64,000 bases of DNA from Aradus depressus. Its lineage: Eukaryota; Arthropoda; Insecta; Hemiptera; Aradidae. Numbering within the stretch: the stretch's first letter is position 1; each line of letters begins with the position of its first letter. The stretch lies in assembly GCA_963662175.1 (NCBI GenBank), contig OY759224.1, positions 21,647,489-21,711,488 of the forward strand, in the 5' to 3' direction. The notes under the pieces were generated by a model, which saw nothing but the letters and a program-made list of their open reading frames with translations, had not been told where the DNA came from and did no database searches. The position numbers and the translations under genes are program-made. This document shows, piece after piece, positions 51,856 to 63,261 of the stretch.

Positions 51856-52191
51856 GGTTAGGTTTTATGACTCATGCCCAGGCTTAAACTACGAGGTCAT
51901 ATCGCCCACTACCAGAGCGCTCTTTTGTCACTCTGGTGGACACGAACCGGACTCTACTGTGGGAGTCCTAAATTTTGCCTACCCTAAATTTTTATTCACC
52001 TAGGGCAGGGGGTTTAACGAATGCCTGACATCGTACAGTCTTGGGACCTTCCCTTAGCGTCCCATCCGAAGGACGAGATGCTTAAGTTTATTTTACCTCC
52101 CAGATAAAATAAACCAAGGGCCTCGGTCGTGTTTCGAACTCACGTTCTTGAGCTCAGAAGGCAGGCACGCATACTGAGCTGCCGGCGCCCT
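51856..52191 (-). mobile_element. SINE-A, near full length
   Basis: Plus-strand GGTTAGGTTTTATGACTC tail to 'gagctgccggcgccctc' head. A few bases of the A box are deleted ('catactgagctgcc'). The flanks 'aaattaaatt' and 'aattcaatt' may be a decayed target duplication. Confidence 0.9.
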
Positions 52192-53310
52192 CAATTCAAT
52201 TAGATTTTCATATATATGTGTGTTATAACCTCAACAATGTTTACCTGTTTACTTCATAAGTTGTTTACTAGAGGTTATGGCGTCACCTTTCCAACCAGAC
52301 TATTCTAATGTGTTCATGTTACAGTTTCTATCCAGATTATAGTGAAATATCAAATGCGTGCTTATATTATACTTCCCTGTTTTCAAATAGTAGACCTAAA
52401 TAGACACAATAATGTGCCAACTTAGATCTGATACAACTTTATTCCGTAGCCTAAGTGCTTTTTATAAGATATCACTTATGTTTATCAACTAATCAGAACA
52501 TTTTCAAATAATAGTTGTTGAGTAAACTAAAATAAATACTTTATATGTAATAAGATTTTTCGCAGGTCGTCCGCTTTTTGAGTTATATGCCATTAACTTT
52601 TTTTTTTTTTTTATTGGGTGCCCCCTGACCCTCCGAAGGGGGGTCGGTCACTTCACCCTAGTCTCATTGGAGAATAGGTAATCTTCTCATTTCTCCGTTT
52701 ATTTACAACACTGTTCAACTAAAAAAATTAAATTAATTTTTCTGGGGGTATCATTTTTGATTTTTATGGGAAATTGCCTCCTGGATTCAAATCTGTAATT
52801 AATTTTTCTGTGTCAAGCATAGTTTTGAAATTATACACAATTTCAGTTTTTTCAATATTGTCGATAACCGTCTTGAAATGAAGTTTTGAAACATATTTTT
52901 AGACGTTTCCTTCATTTACCCAAAAACGGTCAGTCCTATCGACATTTTGATGCCTACTAAAAATGTTTTTTTATAAAATTTCCAATAGCTAGTAATCCTT
53001 GTATTTGCGATAGGTTCAATATGACAAAAGTTATAGCGCCTTGAACAATGAACAATAAATTTCCAATAGAAATATATCAAGTAATGTTTAAATTCTATCG
53101 CTTAGCAATATATATTATATATGGTGGGCTGGTGTTTTACACCTAGGGACCTAAGCATCGAGTGCTCTTATCCCTTCCCTGGAAGCGCTGGGCTTCCCCC
53201 GGGCTTAGCAACGAATTAAAATTTTTTTTTCATTATTGGTTTTTATGAAAAATTATTAAAACGAAGAAAAAATAAAATATATATGATGTGGCTATTGGAG
53301 AATTTTTTTT
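52192..53310. other. No gene; one family G copy
   Basis: Positions 52860-53065 match family G ('gacgtttccttcatttaccc', 'ggtcagtcctatcgaca', 'agttatagcgcc'). Nothing else is recognised. Confidence 0.45.
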
Positions 53311-53538
53311 TATACCAACTACGCTTTTAGATCACTCTCTACCCCCATCCCCTTCTCAAAATTATTTTATATTGGCATTTATGGGTATAAGAATGTCACT
53401 CTCAGCATTACGCTGTTCAAAGAAACAAAAAAATACCGCTGACGCCAACTCATTATATTCACATACCCAATAATGCCAGTATGAAATGATTTTGAGAAAG
53501 GGGGTGGGGAGAGAGTGATGTGTAAGCGTGGTTGGTAT
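53311..53538. mobile_element. MITE family F, best copy
   Basis: The left arm 'ataccaactacgctttt', 'gatcactctctaccccc', 'ctcaaaattattttatattggcat' is complementary over about 80 bp to the right arm ending 'gtgtaagcgtggttggtata'. Flanked by TA-rich sequence. No coding capacity. Confidence 0.82.
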
Positions 53539-53939
53539 ATCTATGGTCAGGCAACACTGGTATAGACAGAGGGCAACGACAACTGGACCTCTGAGTTGAG
53601 CTAGGAAGCCTGTCTATTTTGCTTAAGATTACTGGTTAAATAAAGCCAGAGTGAATTCAATTCTATTTGGAATTGTTATTTGTTAAGAATTCACTTAAAG
53701 TTAAACAACTGCAGGACTGCATTTAAATGTTCCTGTTTGTCTTGGCAGGGATTCTGTCTTGATTACATGCACTTCTAGTTCTTCGTTTATTTTTAAAAAT
53801 TGTTTTTTTATTGTCTCATTAACATGATAATTAAAGCTGCTTTGACTGCCACTGTTGCCTCTTTACCTTACGAGATTACACGATGGAAGTATAAGTTATC
53901 TAACTAGGGGAAAAAATGTATTTGAATATTTGTACAAAA
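53539..53939. other. No recognised feature
   Basis: It contains an AATAAAG in 'ggttaaataaagccagag' near 53640, which might mark an old retroelement or transcript end. Nothing firmer. Confidence 0.3.
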
Positions 53940-54300
53940 ATGTATATTCAATAGTTGACCTACATATGGGCTCCTAAATCCTTATACTAAGTTTTGTGTC
54001 GATACATTGATTACATCGGCAGTTATAAGGGTTTTTGAATTGACTCCCTCCCCTGAACACCCCTTCCATTTGGCCGCGTCGATATAATCTTAACATCGGC
54101 AGTTAATGGGTTTTTTGAGTTGAGCCCCCATCTCAATCCCATTCCTTCTGTCGATTTGGCTGAAAACCAACAGGAGTTGTCTTTATGGGGTTTTGGTCAC
54201 ACATATAAAATTGCGCTATTCTATCGGCAGTTATTAAAGTTTTTGTGTTAAGAGAAGAACCTGAGCGATGTCAGGTACTCGTTAAAGACTAGGGTGAATA
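53940..54300 (+). repeat. Family E, duplicated middle, with SINE-A scrap
   Basis: The 'atcggcagttattagggtttttgagttgagcc' block occurs twice (near 54015 and 54098) with its C/T tract and 'gatttggctgaaaacc', then 'ggggttttggtcacacatat'. Positions 54258-54300 are a SINE-A internal scrap ('gatgtcaggtactcgttaaagac'). Confidence 0.6.
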
Positions 54301-55190
54301 CTTACTTCTTACTTACTAACTTCTCAATACCCACATACATAAAACTTCATGTAGTTATATATTGTACTGTTAGGTTATATGGATATTTATAAATTATGTA
54401 ATTTAAAAGATTTTAATTCTTGATAGTCCCTGTTCGGGTTCCATTTGTAATGTTAGTTTTTATGGATAATTTTAATAGTGAAAATTATATAATTTTTTAA
54501 ATAGAAGTCGCTGTTCGGGTTATGTAACAAATTATATTTTCGAACTACCAGCAATTAAGTAATTTTTATATACTAAACAGGGTAGCAGGATCCGTTGTTA
54601 TCCATGAGGTAGTTAAAAGGCAATTATACATGTTTGAAAACCATTTAATATTTGTACCCTTTACTATATCTAGAACAACAATGATAACAATTTATGTAGT
54701 AAACAACAACTTATATTTTTATATAAAATTTTATCTTTCTTGTCTGTCTCTACCCACGATTTAATAGTTTTCTACAAAATCTTTATTTATTTTTAAAGTT
54801 TAATAACTGGTTATTTAAAATTGAAATTGCTACTTGCTGTTATATTTCTTGAGAGGGTGATGATGTTGGATCATAATAACTCTAGGTATAGCCAACGCTG
54901 GTACCACTTTCGTGGCTATATTTTCATCTCAGCTTGTCTCGTCTTGCCATCTTAACAGAAATTCCAGGAACAAATCTTCCAGCCATTCATAGACTTTTTA
55001 ACTTACTACCTCTTCATGATGTTGACCATTAACCACTCGTATTGTCTAACTATCCTGGGTTGAGCAGAGACACACACACACCTTGTTCTCCCAACTCTCT
55101 CCGTCTCCATTGTTTTATACCGCCGCTCATTTGATTATTATATCGTTTATTTCTTTTTTTATATTATTTTACTTAGAATCCATTTATTCT
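54301..55190. other. AT-rich, no recognised feature
   Basis: A short repeated phrase 'tcgctgttcgggtt/tccctgttcgggtt' occurs near 54425 and 54508. No gene. Confidence 0.3.
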
Positions 55191-55191
55191 A

Positions 55192-55252
55192 CTCCTCATC
55201 CATTTATTCTACTCCTCATCCATTTATTCTACTCCTCATCCATTTCTATTTT
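55192..55252. repeat. 20-bp tandem repeat, three copies
   Basis: CCATTTATTCTACTCCTCAT repeated three times plus a partial unit. Confidence 0.9.
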
Positions 55253-55394
55253 TAATTAACACAATAACTATTTACATTTCATTTACTATTATTAATTTCA
55301 TTATCCCTAGTCCCCTGATATCGATTGATTGGTTGAATCAATCGATATAAATTAGTTTTTTTTATTAATTGCAACATTACTTTTTTTAGACAAG

Positions 55395-55396
<2 letters not shown>

Positions 55397-55427
<31 letters not shown>

Positions 55428-55428
55428 A
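55397..55428. repeat. C21A11 homopolymer pair
   Basis: Twenty-one C followed by eleven A, near a 'ttccccc' family E-like tract. Confidence 0.9.
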
Positions 55429-56270
55429 GACTATAAATTTACATAAAGTTATGTAGTGGTCAAATCGACATACTACAATATCTTCAGTCAGTGGTGTTTA
55501 AGACATCGAGATAAGTTTCATTTGTTCCATTTTTGTCCAAATTTAATAAGAAAAGAATATAAGAAACTCAAAAAGATCTAAATCCAAAATGTCGTACTAA
55601 CATCAAAATTATTTGTTGTTTGGAAATCAAAAAACGTTGAGATAAAGCCTCAAGTAATAAATCCTTCCTGTAAGGATTTGTAGAATGAAAATGGCAGGAT
55701 ATATTTTCAGTGTTAGACGAGGCAGACATAAAGAACGACTAAGGAAATCCTGATTTAGTAGAAGAGGTCCTAGAAACTGAAAGTCAGTATCCTATTTGGA
55801 GTCTATTCAAATTCATAGATAGCCTAAGTCTGTATTTTTACTAACTCTAGATCTAGCGGACAAAATAGAACAATCTGTTGAAAATTATAACCGAGAGTCA
55901 AGACCTCCAGATACACTGCAATTAGTAACAAAGAAATTAGGACTAAAAAAAAAAAAGTGGTGATTCCCTCATTAAGTTTATATTTCAGATATGAAATTTC
56001 ATGTCGATATATTCATTAAATCGGCAGTTATTGGGGTTTTTGAGTTTAGCCTCCCCCTTGATCCTCTTTAATCGATTTGAAACATTTTGAACAATGAGAA
56101 AAAAATTTACTTTCAAAATAAAGGATTTCCTTTAACTTAAACAATTTTAGTTGTATTTCAGATATAAGGAAGAACACTAAAAATGTTAATTCCTTTATGA
56201 GTTATACTGTTTTCAAAAAATAGAGGAAAAAAGTTTAGTTATTCGAAATTTAACCGGATAATCGACTATC
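55429..56270. other. No gene; family E scrap
   Basis: Positions 55990-56085 hold family E ('atgtcgatatattcattaaatcgg' to 'taatcgatttg'). Otherwise unrecognised AT-rich sequence. Confidence 0.4.
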
Positions 56271-56475
56271 AAGCAGATGCGGATGGAGCCGATTCGATCG
56301 ATTTGCCTTTAACGCTTTCACTAGATGTGTTAAACATTATGAACCGAAGAAGGGACGTGGAAGAATTCCGAAATATTATCAAACCGAGTTGAAGACACCT
56401 GAAAGAAATACTGGAAAAAAATAACCAACAATCATCCCAAAGAAGCTTAGAAAACACAGATATTTTATTTATGAT
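56271..56475 (+). pseudogene. Unrecognised coding remnant
   Basis: A frame from 56274 reads ADADGADSIDLPLTLSLDVL then NRRRDVEEFRNIIKPS, one stop, then RHLKEILEKNNQQSSQRSLE. The amphipathic, charged composition looks like a protein end, possibly coiled coil. No family is recognised. Confidence 0.3.
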
Positions 56476-56959
56476 TTATTTTTGTTTGTGTTTTATTCCT
56501 TCAGATTTTTTTTTTATATTTTCTAAAAATCCGTAGGATCTTACATCCCTTATAGTACTCCTCCCTATATGTATAAGTTTATACATTTATAATTAGAATT
56601 AATAGTTTTTCCTCCAATATACCATTAAAACAATTCTGCAGTTTTTCATATTTTATGATTGTATAAATAAATAAATTATAACTTTATTTTCGTTATAAAT
56701 ACAGAAAACTGATAGATATAGAGAGCATAGCGGTAAGGAATATGAAATAAAATATATTTTTCAATATTTATTTACTTCATGCCCTACCCCACCTAAACGC
56801 ATCTAAAATTCTTTCCTCAACAAATTTCAGGGGGGCCAACTTCAAAGGAAAAACATCACGGCCCCCAAAACGGTAGATACGCCATTGACCATTAGTGTTC
56901 CAATTGTCACTATGGCCGAACGATATGATTAGCAAAGCGATTATTGAAAACACACTTAC
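56476..56959. other. Start of the receptor intron (minus sense)
   Basis: Near 56825-56890 'ggggggccaac' and 'acggcccccaaaacggtagatacgccattg' resemble a hAT-type end (reverse complement CAATGGCGTATC) without a matching partner. No gene. Confidence 0.35.
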
Positions 56960-57193
56960 TTCTTTCTCCTTTCATCTGCCCAGGGATGTTGTCAGAACGC
57001 CAGAGAACCCGGACGATCTGGAAGTAGGCGATGGACATGAAGACGAGAGGCAGGACATAGAGAAGGGTGGTCTTGAGACTCCAGTACATCCTCTCTGTGG
57101 TCTGGTCCCAGGAGGCCTCACACTGAGTGAAGAGAACAGTGTCCACCCGGAGGTCCCGAGGCACTGTGGTCAGGGTAATCAGCTCCGGTAGAT
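56960..57193 (-). CDS. Neuropeptide GPCR exon: loop 2, TM5, start of loop 3
   Basis: A 234-bp minus-strand exon with acceptor 'ccctcctgtttcag' before 57193 and donor gtaagt after 56960, in phase 1 at both ends. It encodes LPELITLTTVPRDL, then VDTVLFTQCEASWD (the loop-2 cysteine that pairs with TM3 in class-A receptors), then TM5 (TTLLYVLPLVFMSIAYFQIV) and the loop-3 start VRVLWRSDNIPG. It joins in frame to the TM6 exon at 4788-4932. The P in TM5 and Y at the cytoplasmic end are class-A landmarks. The IV.VLW.S..IPG pattern is of the arthropod trissin/allatotropin/orexin-like group; ligand unassigned. Upstream exons are not in the window. Confidence 0.9.
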
Positions 57194-57405
57194 CTGAAAC
57201 AGGAGGGTCCTTATTCTAGGGACAGCCGACCTCGAGGACATAGACGAGGGTGGTCTTGAGACTCCAGTACATCCTCCCTGTGGTCTGGTCCCAGGAGGCC
57301 TCACACTGAGTGAAGAGAACAGTGTCCACCCGGAGGTCCCGAGGCACTGTGGTCAGGGTAATCAGCTCCGGTAGATCTGAAACAGGAGGGTCCTTATGGG
57401 GTATT
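57052..57405. repeat. Tandem duplication of about 183 bp covering an exon start
   Basis: Two direct copies, about 57052-57235 and 57236-57405, differ by only a few bases. The offset between the two acceptor sites is 183 bp (57376 against 57193). Each contains the same acceptor and first part of the TM5 exon. Confidence 0.93.
57240..57376 (-). pseudogene. Partial duplicate of the receptor TM5 exon
   Basis: It repeats the acceptor and the coding sequence through TTLVYVL, then runs into EVGCP and a stop just before the real exon's upstream intron. It has no donor site, lacks most of TM5, and carries one amino-acid change (ERMYW to GRMYW) and a Leu to Val change. If its acceptor were used, translation would stop early and the receptor would be truncated. 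It is either a decoy or a dead partial duplicate. Confidence 0.85.
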
Positions 57406-57804
57406 AAACAGGACACCACTCGGAAAGAAAACATCCCTTTGGTCTTGTTCTGCAGAAGATATGAAGTAATTGAGCAAACCACGCTACACATCCTCCGAAA
57501 GAAAGTTGTTCATATTTCCAATGGAGGAACTTCCATGAGGCGTTCCTCAACCTAGTTGTGTTGAAGAAACAGAGCTTTGAAAGCTGCGCATCATTGAGGG
57601 GAGAGTAGGTAGTTAAATACTAATGAGGGGCCGTTATATGGGCCTTAGGTTCTGGATAACATAGGAACAAAACCCACCACTACAATCAATACTCTAAGGC
57701 TATCCAAACTATTTTCTCAAAACAAAATGTAATTTTAGTCACGTGACCTCAAAACTGAATGGCCGATTTATCTGAAAATGAACATACATTGTCCTCAAGG
57801 GACA
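57406..57804. other. Receptor upstream intron, no feature
   Basis: Non-coding on the minus strand as judged by the absence of GPCR motifs. Short frames are not recognised. Confidence 0.4.
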
Positions 57805-57933
57805 ATGTGAAATTTGATACATTCATTACAACGCAGTTATTAGAGTTTTTAAACTATGCCTCCCCCTAAAATCTCCTCTTTCATTTAACCGATTTGTCTG
57901 AAAATCAATAGGTGTCGTCCTTATAAGTTTCTG
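57805..57933 (+). repeat. Family E, partial
   Basis: 'atttgatacattcattacaacg', 'cagttattagagtttttaaact', a C/T tract, 'accgatttgtctgaaaatcaataggtgtcgtccttat'. It abuts the LINE fragment. Confidence 0.55.
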
Positions 57934-58340
57934 GGCCTCCGCAACGATCTTCCGCCATTCTTCTCTATCCTCGGCCTCCCGTCTCCATCTTCTCACACCC
58001 ATCGTTCTGAGGTCGTTCTCCAGCCAACGTAAGCGAAGTCCACCACTTCTTCTTTGTCCTCCCGGGTGTCCCTCCAGTATCCTCTTGGGCAATCTGTCTG
58101 GCTCCTCTGTAAATACCCTAGTCATTGCAGCCGCACCTTCTTCACGAAGGCCACCAGGTCCGGGCTCTTGTACAGGTCCCTCAGCTCTCTATTGGACCGT
58201 ATCCTCCATCTATCCCCCTCTGGAGTAGGGCCGTATATCTTCCACAATACCTTACTCTCCCACGTATTGAGTCAGACTTCGTCCCTCCTAGTCAGGACAC
58301 AGGTTTCACTCGCATATGTGAAGACCGGTCTCAGGACCGG
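57934..58340 (-). pseudogene. LINE C-terminal fragment, relative of 18312-19111
   Basis: The minus strand reads the TSETW-type region, then ERDRWRIRS-like and DLYKSPDLV sequences, then EEPDRLPKRILEGHPGGQRR and LENDLRTMGVRRWRREAEDR. It aligns with the plus-strand LINE at 18312 from about 18690 to 19078. Frames are broken. The (GTAA)n tail is missing. Confidence 0.85.
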
Positions 58341-58344
58341 TCCT

Positions 58345-58519
58345 AAATTTTGTCTACCCTAAATTTTTATACACCTAGGATAGTCTTTAACGTGTACCTG
58401 ACATCATACATGCTCGGGACCATCGCTTAACGTCCCATCCGAACGACGGTGTGCTGAAGTTTATTTTACCTCCCAAATAAAATTAACTAAGGCCCTCGGC
58501 CGGGTTTCGAACTCACGTA
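58345..58519 (-). mobile_element. SINE-A central part
   Basis: 'cctaaattttgtctacccta' to the B box 'gggtttcgaactcacg'. Both ends are missing. Its left end directly continues the LINE fragment. Confidence 0.85.
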
Positions 58520-59442
58520 TACAGGTACATGAAGCCGAAGTGCTCCCGCTAATAACAAACCTTAATGGCTTTATTCAAAATTGAATTACTTCTTATGAGG
58601 GAGCGAATATTGTGAATATCTCGTGAGTTTCGTAACATTATCAAGCAACTGTTGTTCTTCTATACTTTCTTCATACCCTGTCTGTATAATTTCCTTTAAA
58701 CTTTCCAAAATTTCTAATCTTAAAGAGCAACTTCATACCTAAATCATGAAAACAAGTTCTACATTTAATTATTTCTGTCTAAAGTTGATTGAAACTTTGA
58801 CAGATTTCTCCTCTTTTCGTCAGAGAATAATTTAGCGGTTAAATTAAGTTCAAACCTGTGGATTCTTAGAATGAGTTCAATAAACTCAAAATATTTAAAG
58901 AAATAATATTCAATATTTTAAAGAATGGAAGTAGAAAAGTTTAGAAAATAGGTTCTGATTATTCTGACCAGTACGTCATGCTTGCTCCGATCTCTACCTG
59001 GGGCTGTCCGTCATAATATTATGGATGTCGTAAACTGCTAACTGAAGATTCTTCCTCTCGCTGAGATGAAGTTCACTAAAATTGCATTTAATGGCAGTAT
59101 AGTAGCCAAACTGATTCCATCAATACATTATTATTCATGTATTAAGAATATATTTCATATATTTGTACTTCTGCAGCTATACAAAGTATAGGAGAAGTTA
59201 TGTAATCGGTTCGATGCGGAGTTTTCAACAGAATTTCATGTCATTTGGAACATATTTTTGGACGTTTCCTTGATTTGCCCGGAAACGGTTAATCATATCC
59301 AAATATTGAATCCCATTTAAAATATTCCATATTAAATTTCCAATGGCTAAGTGTACTCAGATTTGGAATAGATCTAATACTACCAAAATTATATGGCCAC
59401 AAAAAATATTAAATAAATTATCATAGGAAATATTTTGAACGT
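58520..59442. other. Family G/H relics, no gene
   Basis: Positions 59165-59400 carry family H in reverse ('acaaagtataggagaagttatgtaatcgg') followed by family G ('gacgtttccttgatttgccc'). Nothing else is recognised. Confidence 0.45.
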
Positions 59443-59783
59443 TAGGTTTTATGACTCATGCCCGGGCTTTAACTACGAGGTCATAATCGTCTATTACCAG
59501 AGCTCTCTTTTGTCGCTCTGGTGGACATGAGCCCGACTCTACTATGGCAGTTCTACATTATCTGTTCCCTATATTTTTATTCACCTAGGGTAAGGGTCTT
59601 TAACGAGTACCTAACATCGTACAAGCTCGGGACCATCGCTTAACGTCCCCATACGAAGGACGGCGTGCTTAAGTTTATTTTACCTCCTAGATAAAATAAA
59701 CTAAGGGCCTTGGCCGGGTTTCGAATCCACTATCTTGAGCTCAGAAGGCAAGCACGCATACCACTGAGCTACCCGCGCCCTCA
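59443..59783 (-). mobile_element. SINE-A, full length
   Basis: GTTAGGTTTTATGACTCATG tail to 'gagctacccgcgccctc' head. Both promoter boxes are present with one or two changes. No clear target duplication. Confidence 0.92.
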
Positions 59784-59817
59784 TTCTCTGCAGCTATATA
59801 TATATGTTTCATATCAA

Positions 59818-60530
59818 AAACATTATTTGATGCAAAGCTTTCATTTTTATTTTTTGGGTGGAGTTCCTCCATAGATATTCTCCTTGAATGTCTGTCGAAT
59901 CTACGTTATGTATTTTCATTATTTATCATTCTTAGTGTACTAATTTATTTTATTTTTCTTGGCATATTTTTTTATGTATTCTTATAACTCCTTTTTTATT
60001 TTATTCCTAATATTTTTTATTTTTATCTCATAAAAAGTTGTTATTTTTATTTTTTTAATTATTCCTTATTCTTATTATAATTTTATGTAAATTTATTTAT
60101 TAATTTATATTAGTATAATATATCTTTTTTGTTTTATTTAGCTGGGTCTGCCACGCATCAGAGAGCATCTCCAGCAACTGAAGGACCTCCACTACTCCAG
60201 ACTCCAGTTCACCTCCGGGGCTGCTGTCTACGGTCTTGGACAAAGAACTCAAGGAAGAAGACTCACGGCTCGCCTATATCAAGACTTATATATATTTTTT
60301 TTTGTGTAGGATGTTTCATGTTGTATAATCACCCAAATAAATTGATTGATTGTGATTTTTTCATTTGTATTTGTTATTGTTACATTGTTTGCTGTCTTTC
60401 TCTTTTCTTTATTTCGCACATTGGATCTGATGAAGGGACGTAAGAACGTCCCAAAATATTGTGATGAAGACACATCCGGAAGAGTTATAAGAAACAGTTA
60501 TCTTAATTTTTTTTTAAATAATTTTTTTTT
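59818..60530 (+). mobile_element. Family P retroelement end with extra GC-rich segment
   Basis: It shares both ends with 10130-10790 but has an additional segment (about 60135-60290), coding-like in one plus frame (LGLPRIREHLQQLKDLHYS). The terminal stem-loop is 'ctgatgaagggacgtaagaa' with 'cgtcccaaaatattg'. Penelope-like in layout, without the endonuclease domain. Confidence 0.55.
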
Positions 60531-60621
60531 TTTCAATTTATTGACAACAGCTTAATTACAAACTATACTGTCATGTGAAAACAACAAACAAGATGTCAGC
60601 AATATAGTAAGCTAATAAAGA

Positions 60622-60960
60622 TTATAAGTGAATTAATGAATTATATAAAAAAGAAGATTTGTAAAAGGTTGTCTCTTCGTATTTCAGACACTTCAGTAGC
60701 ACATGGTCCATATCCTCTGTGCTGCCGCACCGGTCGCACTGAGAACTATTAGTCACCTTGATGATGTCATCTTGATGATATGTAAGTTCCTGTTGACGCC
60801 CGTGGTTCGCCTGGAGCCTGCTCAACTGAACTATCTCCCGACGATGCAAGCCCATGTCCTGTAACCATGGCTTTAGCTCTACCGTCATTTGTACATCATA
60901 GTGCTCTCTTTCTTTTGATTTGGATTCCTCAACGTATGCTTGTTGCCACTTCTGGATGAT
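60622..60960 (-). pseudogene. LINE ORF2 C-terminal fragment (CCHC-like)
   Basis: RREIVQLSRLQANHGRQQEL then CDRCGSTEDMDHVLLKC, the C..C......H....C motif that ends many RNase H-bearing or jockey-like ORF2 proteins. The frame is open from 60888 to 60622. The upstream part is lost. Confidence 0.75.
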
Positions 60961-61135
60961 AATCTTGTTTTTTTTTTTTTTTTTCTTTAAGGCATTTCGA
61001 CCACGAGGGTCATGGATGCCTGATGGATGCAGGTCTGTGGGGATCCTAGCGGGCTAATTTGGATAGGCGCAGATTAATAATAATAAAGAAGATATGTACG
61101 AAATAGAAAGGCTATGTGATGAAGATAATTTTGTT

Positions 61136-61665
61136 TTATAATTTAGATAAGAGATTTGTGAATTGTAAGAAATTAAATAGTTGGGTAATTTGGAAGCTAT
61201 TATTGGATAGAATTTCGGAAATATCCACCGCAAGGTTGCAATTATCATGCTGGGGACTATATGCCATGCATTCAGTCAGAATGTGTCTGACAGACAGTCC
61301 CACCCCGCAGCACTGACACAGAGGAGGTGGTTCCCGAGCCATCAGATATCCATGGGTCAGCCTGCTCTGCCCTCTACGTAACCGAGTTAAAATTACTTCT
61401 TCTTTCCTTTTTTCTCTTATTGAGGTGTTCCAGACTCGAGTGGAGCTTTTGATGGTCCTTAGCTTATTATCCGTCATACCGAGCCACCGAATCTGCCATT
61501 TGATCCAAACTCTTTCCTTGATGTAGGATAATGTTCTTTAAACAGCGTCTTGCATCTCGGGGAGGTAGCTGTATTTGTAGCTTCTTCGGCAGCGGAGTCT
61601 GCCAGTTCGTTGCCCTGGAGGCCTACGTGTCCAGGGATCCACGGAAGCACAATCTTATGCGTGAT
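61136..61665 (-). pseudogene. LINE ORF2: RNase H end and C-terminal zinc motif
   Basis: Around 61570-61660 the minus strand reads WIPGHVGLQGNELADSAAEE, the last RNase H motif (with H and AD catalytic or structural residues). A different frame at 61477-61136 continues with VILTRLRRGQSRLTHGYLMA and CQCCGVGLSVRHILTEC. This order, RNase H then R.G..RLTH then C..C...HIL.EC, is that of I/R1/jockey-type LINEs. At least one frame change separates the parts. Confidence 0.85.
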
Positions 61666-62545
61666 TTTGTTTAATTAAAAAAATGTATCTACGTATTAGT
61701 ATTATTATTCGTAATCCGTTCAGTATTGTAATAGCGCATAAATTAAAAATGTATTTTAATTTATTTTCAGTTCGTGACAATATTTTAAGATATGAAACTG
61801 TTTTTTTTTTTTTTTTTTTTTCGAAAAGTATCATTTGAAACTGTGGCAAAGAGTGGGCAAAGTAATTGTTTTTCTTCAGATATTCCCTTGGGTATACTTG
61901 GCGGTTACAGGCCCCTTGGCTCCATACTCCCCCACGTCGATGTGGCTACAAATGAAGACATGATCCCATACTAGAGTGGAGCCTACAGACATCCTCTCGT
62001 TATTCCCATGTCCCCCAGGTCCCCTCTGTTTCTATTTAATATAGCATATCCTAGACACCTGACCCCATTTATTTTTCCCCTCGGCATCTTTTTTCCATAT
62101 CCGAAGAATATAAAATATTTTACTTCTCCATCCATACAAAGTATAGTGCAAGTTATATAATCGGTCAAAAATTTAATTATATTTATTTTTCTATAAAATC
62201 CAAAAAGAAACTGAATTGGTAAATAAATAATATATTTATTTTAAAATAATTGAGTAGAAAACAAAACACGGCCATCAGCTGTTTTTGAATTAGTGTAGAG
62301 GAGTCAGTGGTCTGGGTTGAGATGTGAAGGTGGACAGAGAGTTGTTGTTTATTTATTTATTTTTATATATATTTGGGATATTCATGATGTGTGTGTTAAC
62401 TTTGTTAAATATGTTAACTGTGTTAGTTCGATAAAAATTTTGACAGTAGTCTGCTAAATATATGACTAACAGAGGAAAAGGTATGTTAGATCGCTTTGTT
62501 AAATCGATATTGGTAAGGTTATGCAAGGTTACTTTAGGTAGCAAT
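61666..62545. other. Family H scrap and AT-rich sequence
   Basis: Positions 62120-62185 hold family H in reverse ('acaaagtatagtgcaagttatataatcgg'). T-tract at 61801-61820. No gene. Confidence 0.4.
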
Positions 62546-62794
62546 CTACAGCACACACAATTTTTTAGTTTTGGCTTTTATATTTTTACACATATCTACA
62601 TTACAGCGAAAACTGTGTACTAATAAAATATTGTCCATTATTTCGTCTAATTCATCATCACTTAAATCATGCTCTTGATCTGAATCTTCCAGTAAAAAGA
62701 GTTGAGTAGCTCCTTCAATGAGCTCGTTAAGCAACTTACTTTTATTACTTACTTTAGGCATCTTATTTATAATAAAAACACAAACAATCTTCAA
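62546..62794 (-). other. Short acidic ORF, possible transposon protein start
   Basis: Inside the frame a methionine opens MPKVSNKSKLLNELIEGATQ, followed by an acidic stretch (LLEDSDQEHDLSDDELDEIM). Acidic leaders like this are common at the start of Harbinger- or hAT-type proteins, but no catalytic motif follows and the frame stops after 82 residues. Confidence 0.3.
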
Positions 62795-63261
62795 CTTATT
62801 TTTTTAGAAAACTAATAAAACTAGATAAATGACAACAATCCTTGGTCGGTTATATTGAAACTTCCTTTAATTGCCACTTGGAGCGCTAGTTATAACAGTT
62901 AGCATTTAACAATTAACAAAGGGGGTGTTCATGAATTTCTGTCCCTGTAAATTTTTATTTCGATAACATTTAACATCTAACACACATTATGAATACCGCT
63001 ATTATTTGAATTATATATTTATTTAATTATTTTAAATTTACATAATTTCATTTACCACAAAGGTCAACGAGCGAATGCCCGGCAACAACAAAAAAATCAG
63101 TTTTTGTAAAAACTACATTGGAAAATGCGTAAATTACGCATTTTCTATGGTTTCGTTTATGTTTGTACAGATGGAAGTAAACCCACCTTCACTCCCTCCT
63201 TAAAATCTGCATCTGTTTTTTTGTATTTTGGCCAAGTTTTGTGGCCTCTTGCCCCACAGTG
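62795..63261. other. No recognised feature
   Basis: AT-rich, apparently unique. Confidence 0.3.

Larger units (their letters stand above)
4933..56959 (-). other. Receptor intron of about 52 kb
   Basis: The donor gtaagt at 56954-56959 and the acceptor cag at 4933-4935 (both minus strand) bound an intron of 52,027 bp by direct subtraction. Nearly everything else listed for this window lies inside it, in both orientations. The assignment assumes no small exon is hidden within. Phase agreement of the two flanking exons supports a direct join but does not exclude a phase-neutral microexon. Confidence 0.7.

Noticed and set aside
57310..57555. Plus-strand ORF opposite the receptor exon copy
   Set aside because: Antisense shadow of the duplicated GPCR exon, with no motif of its own.
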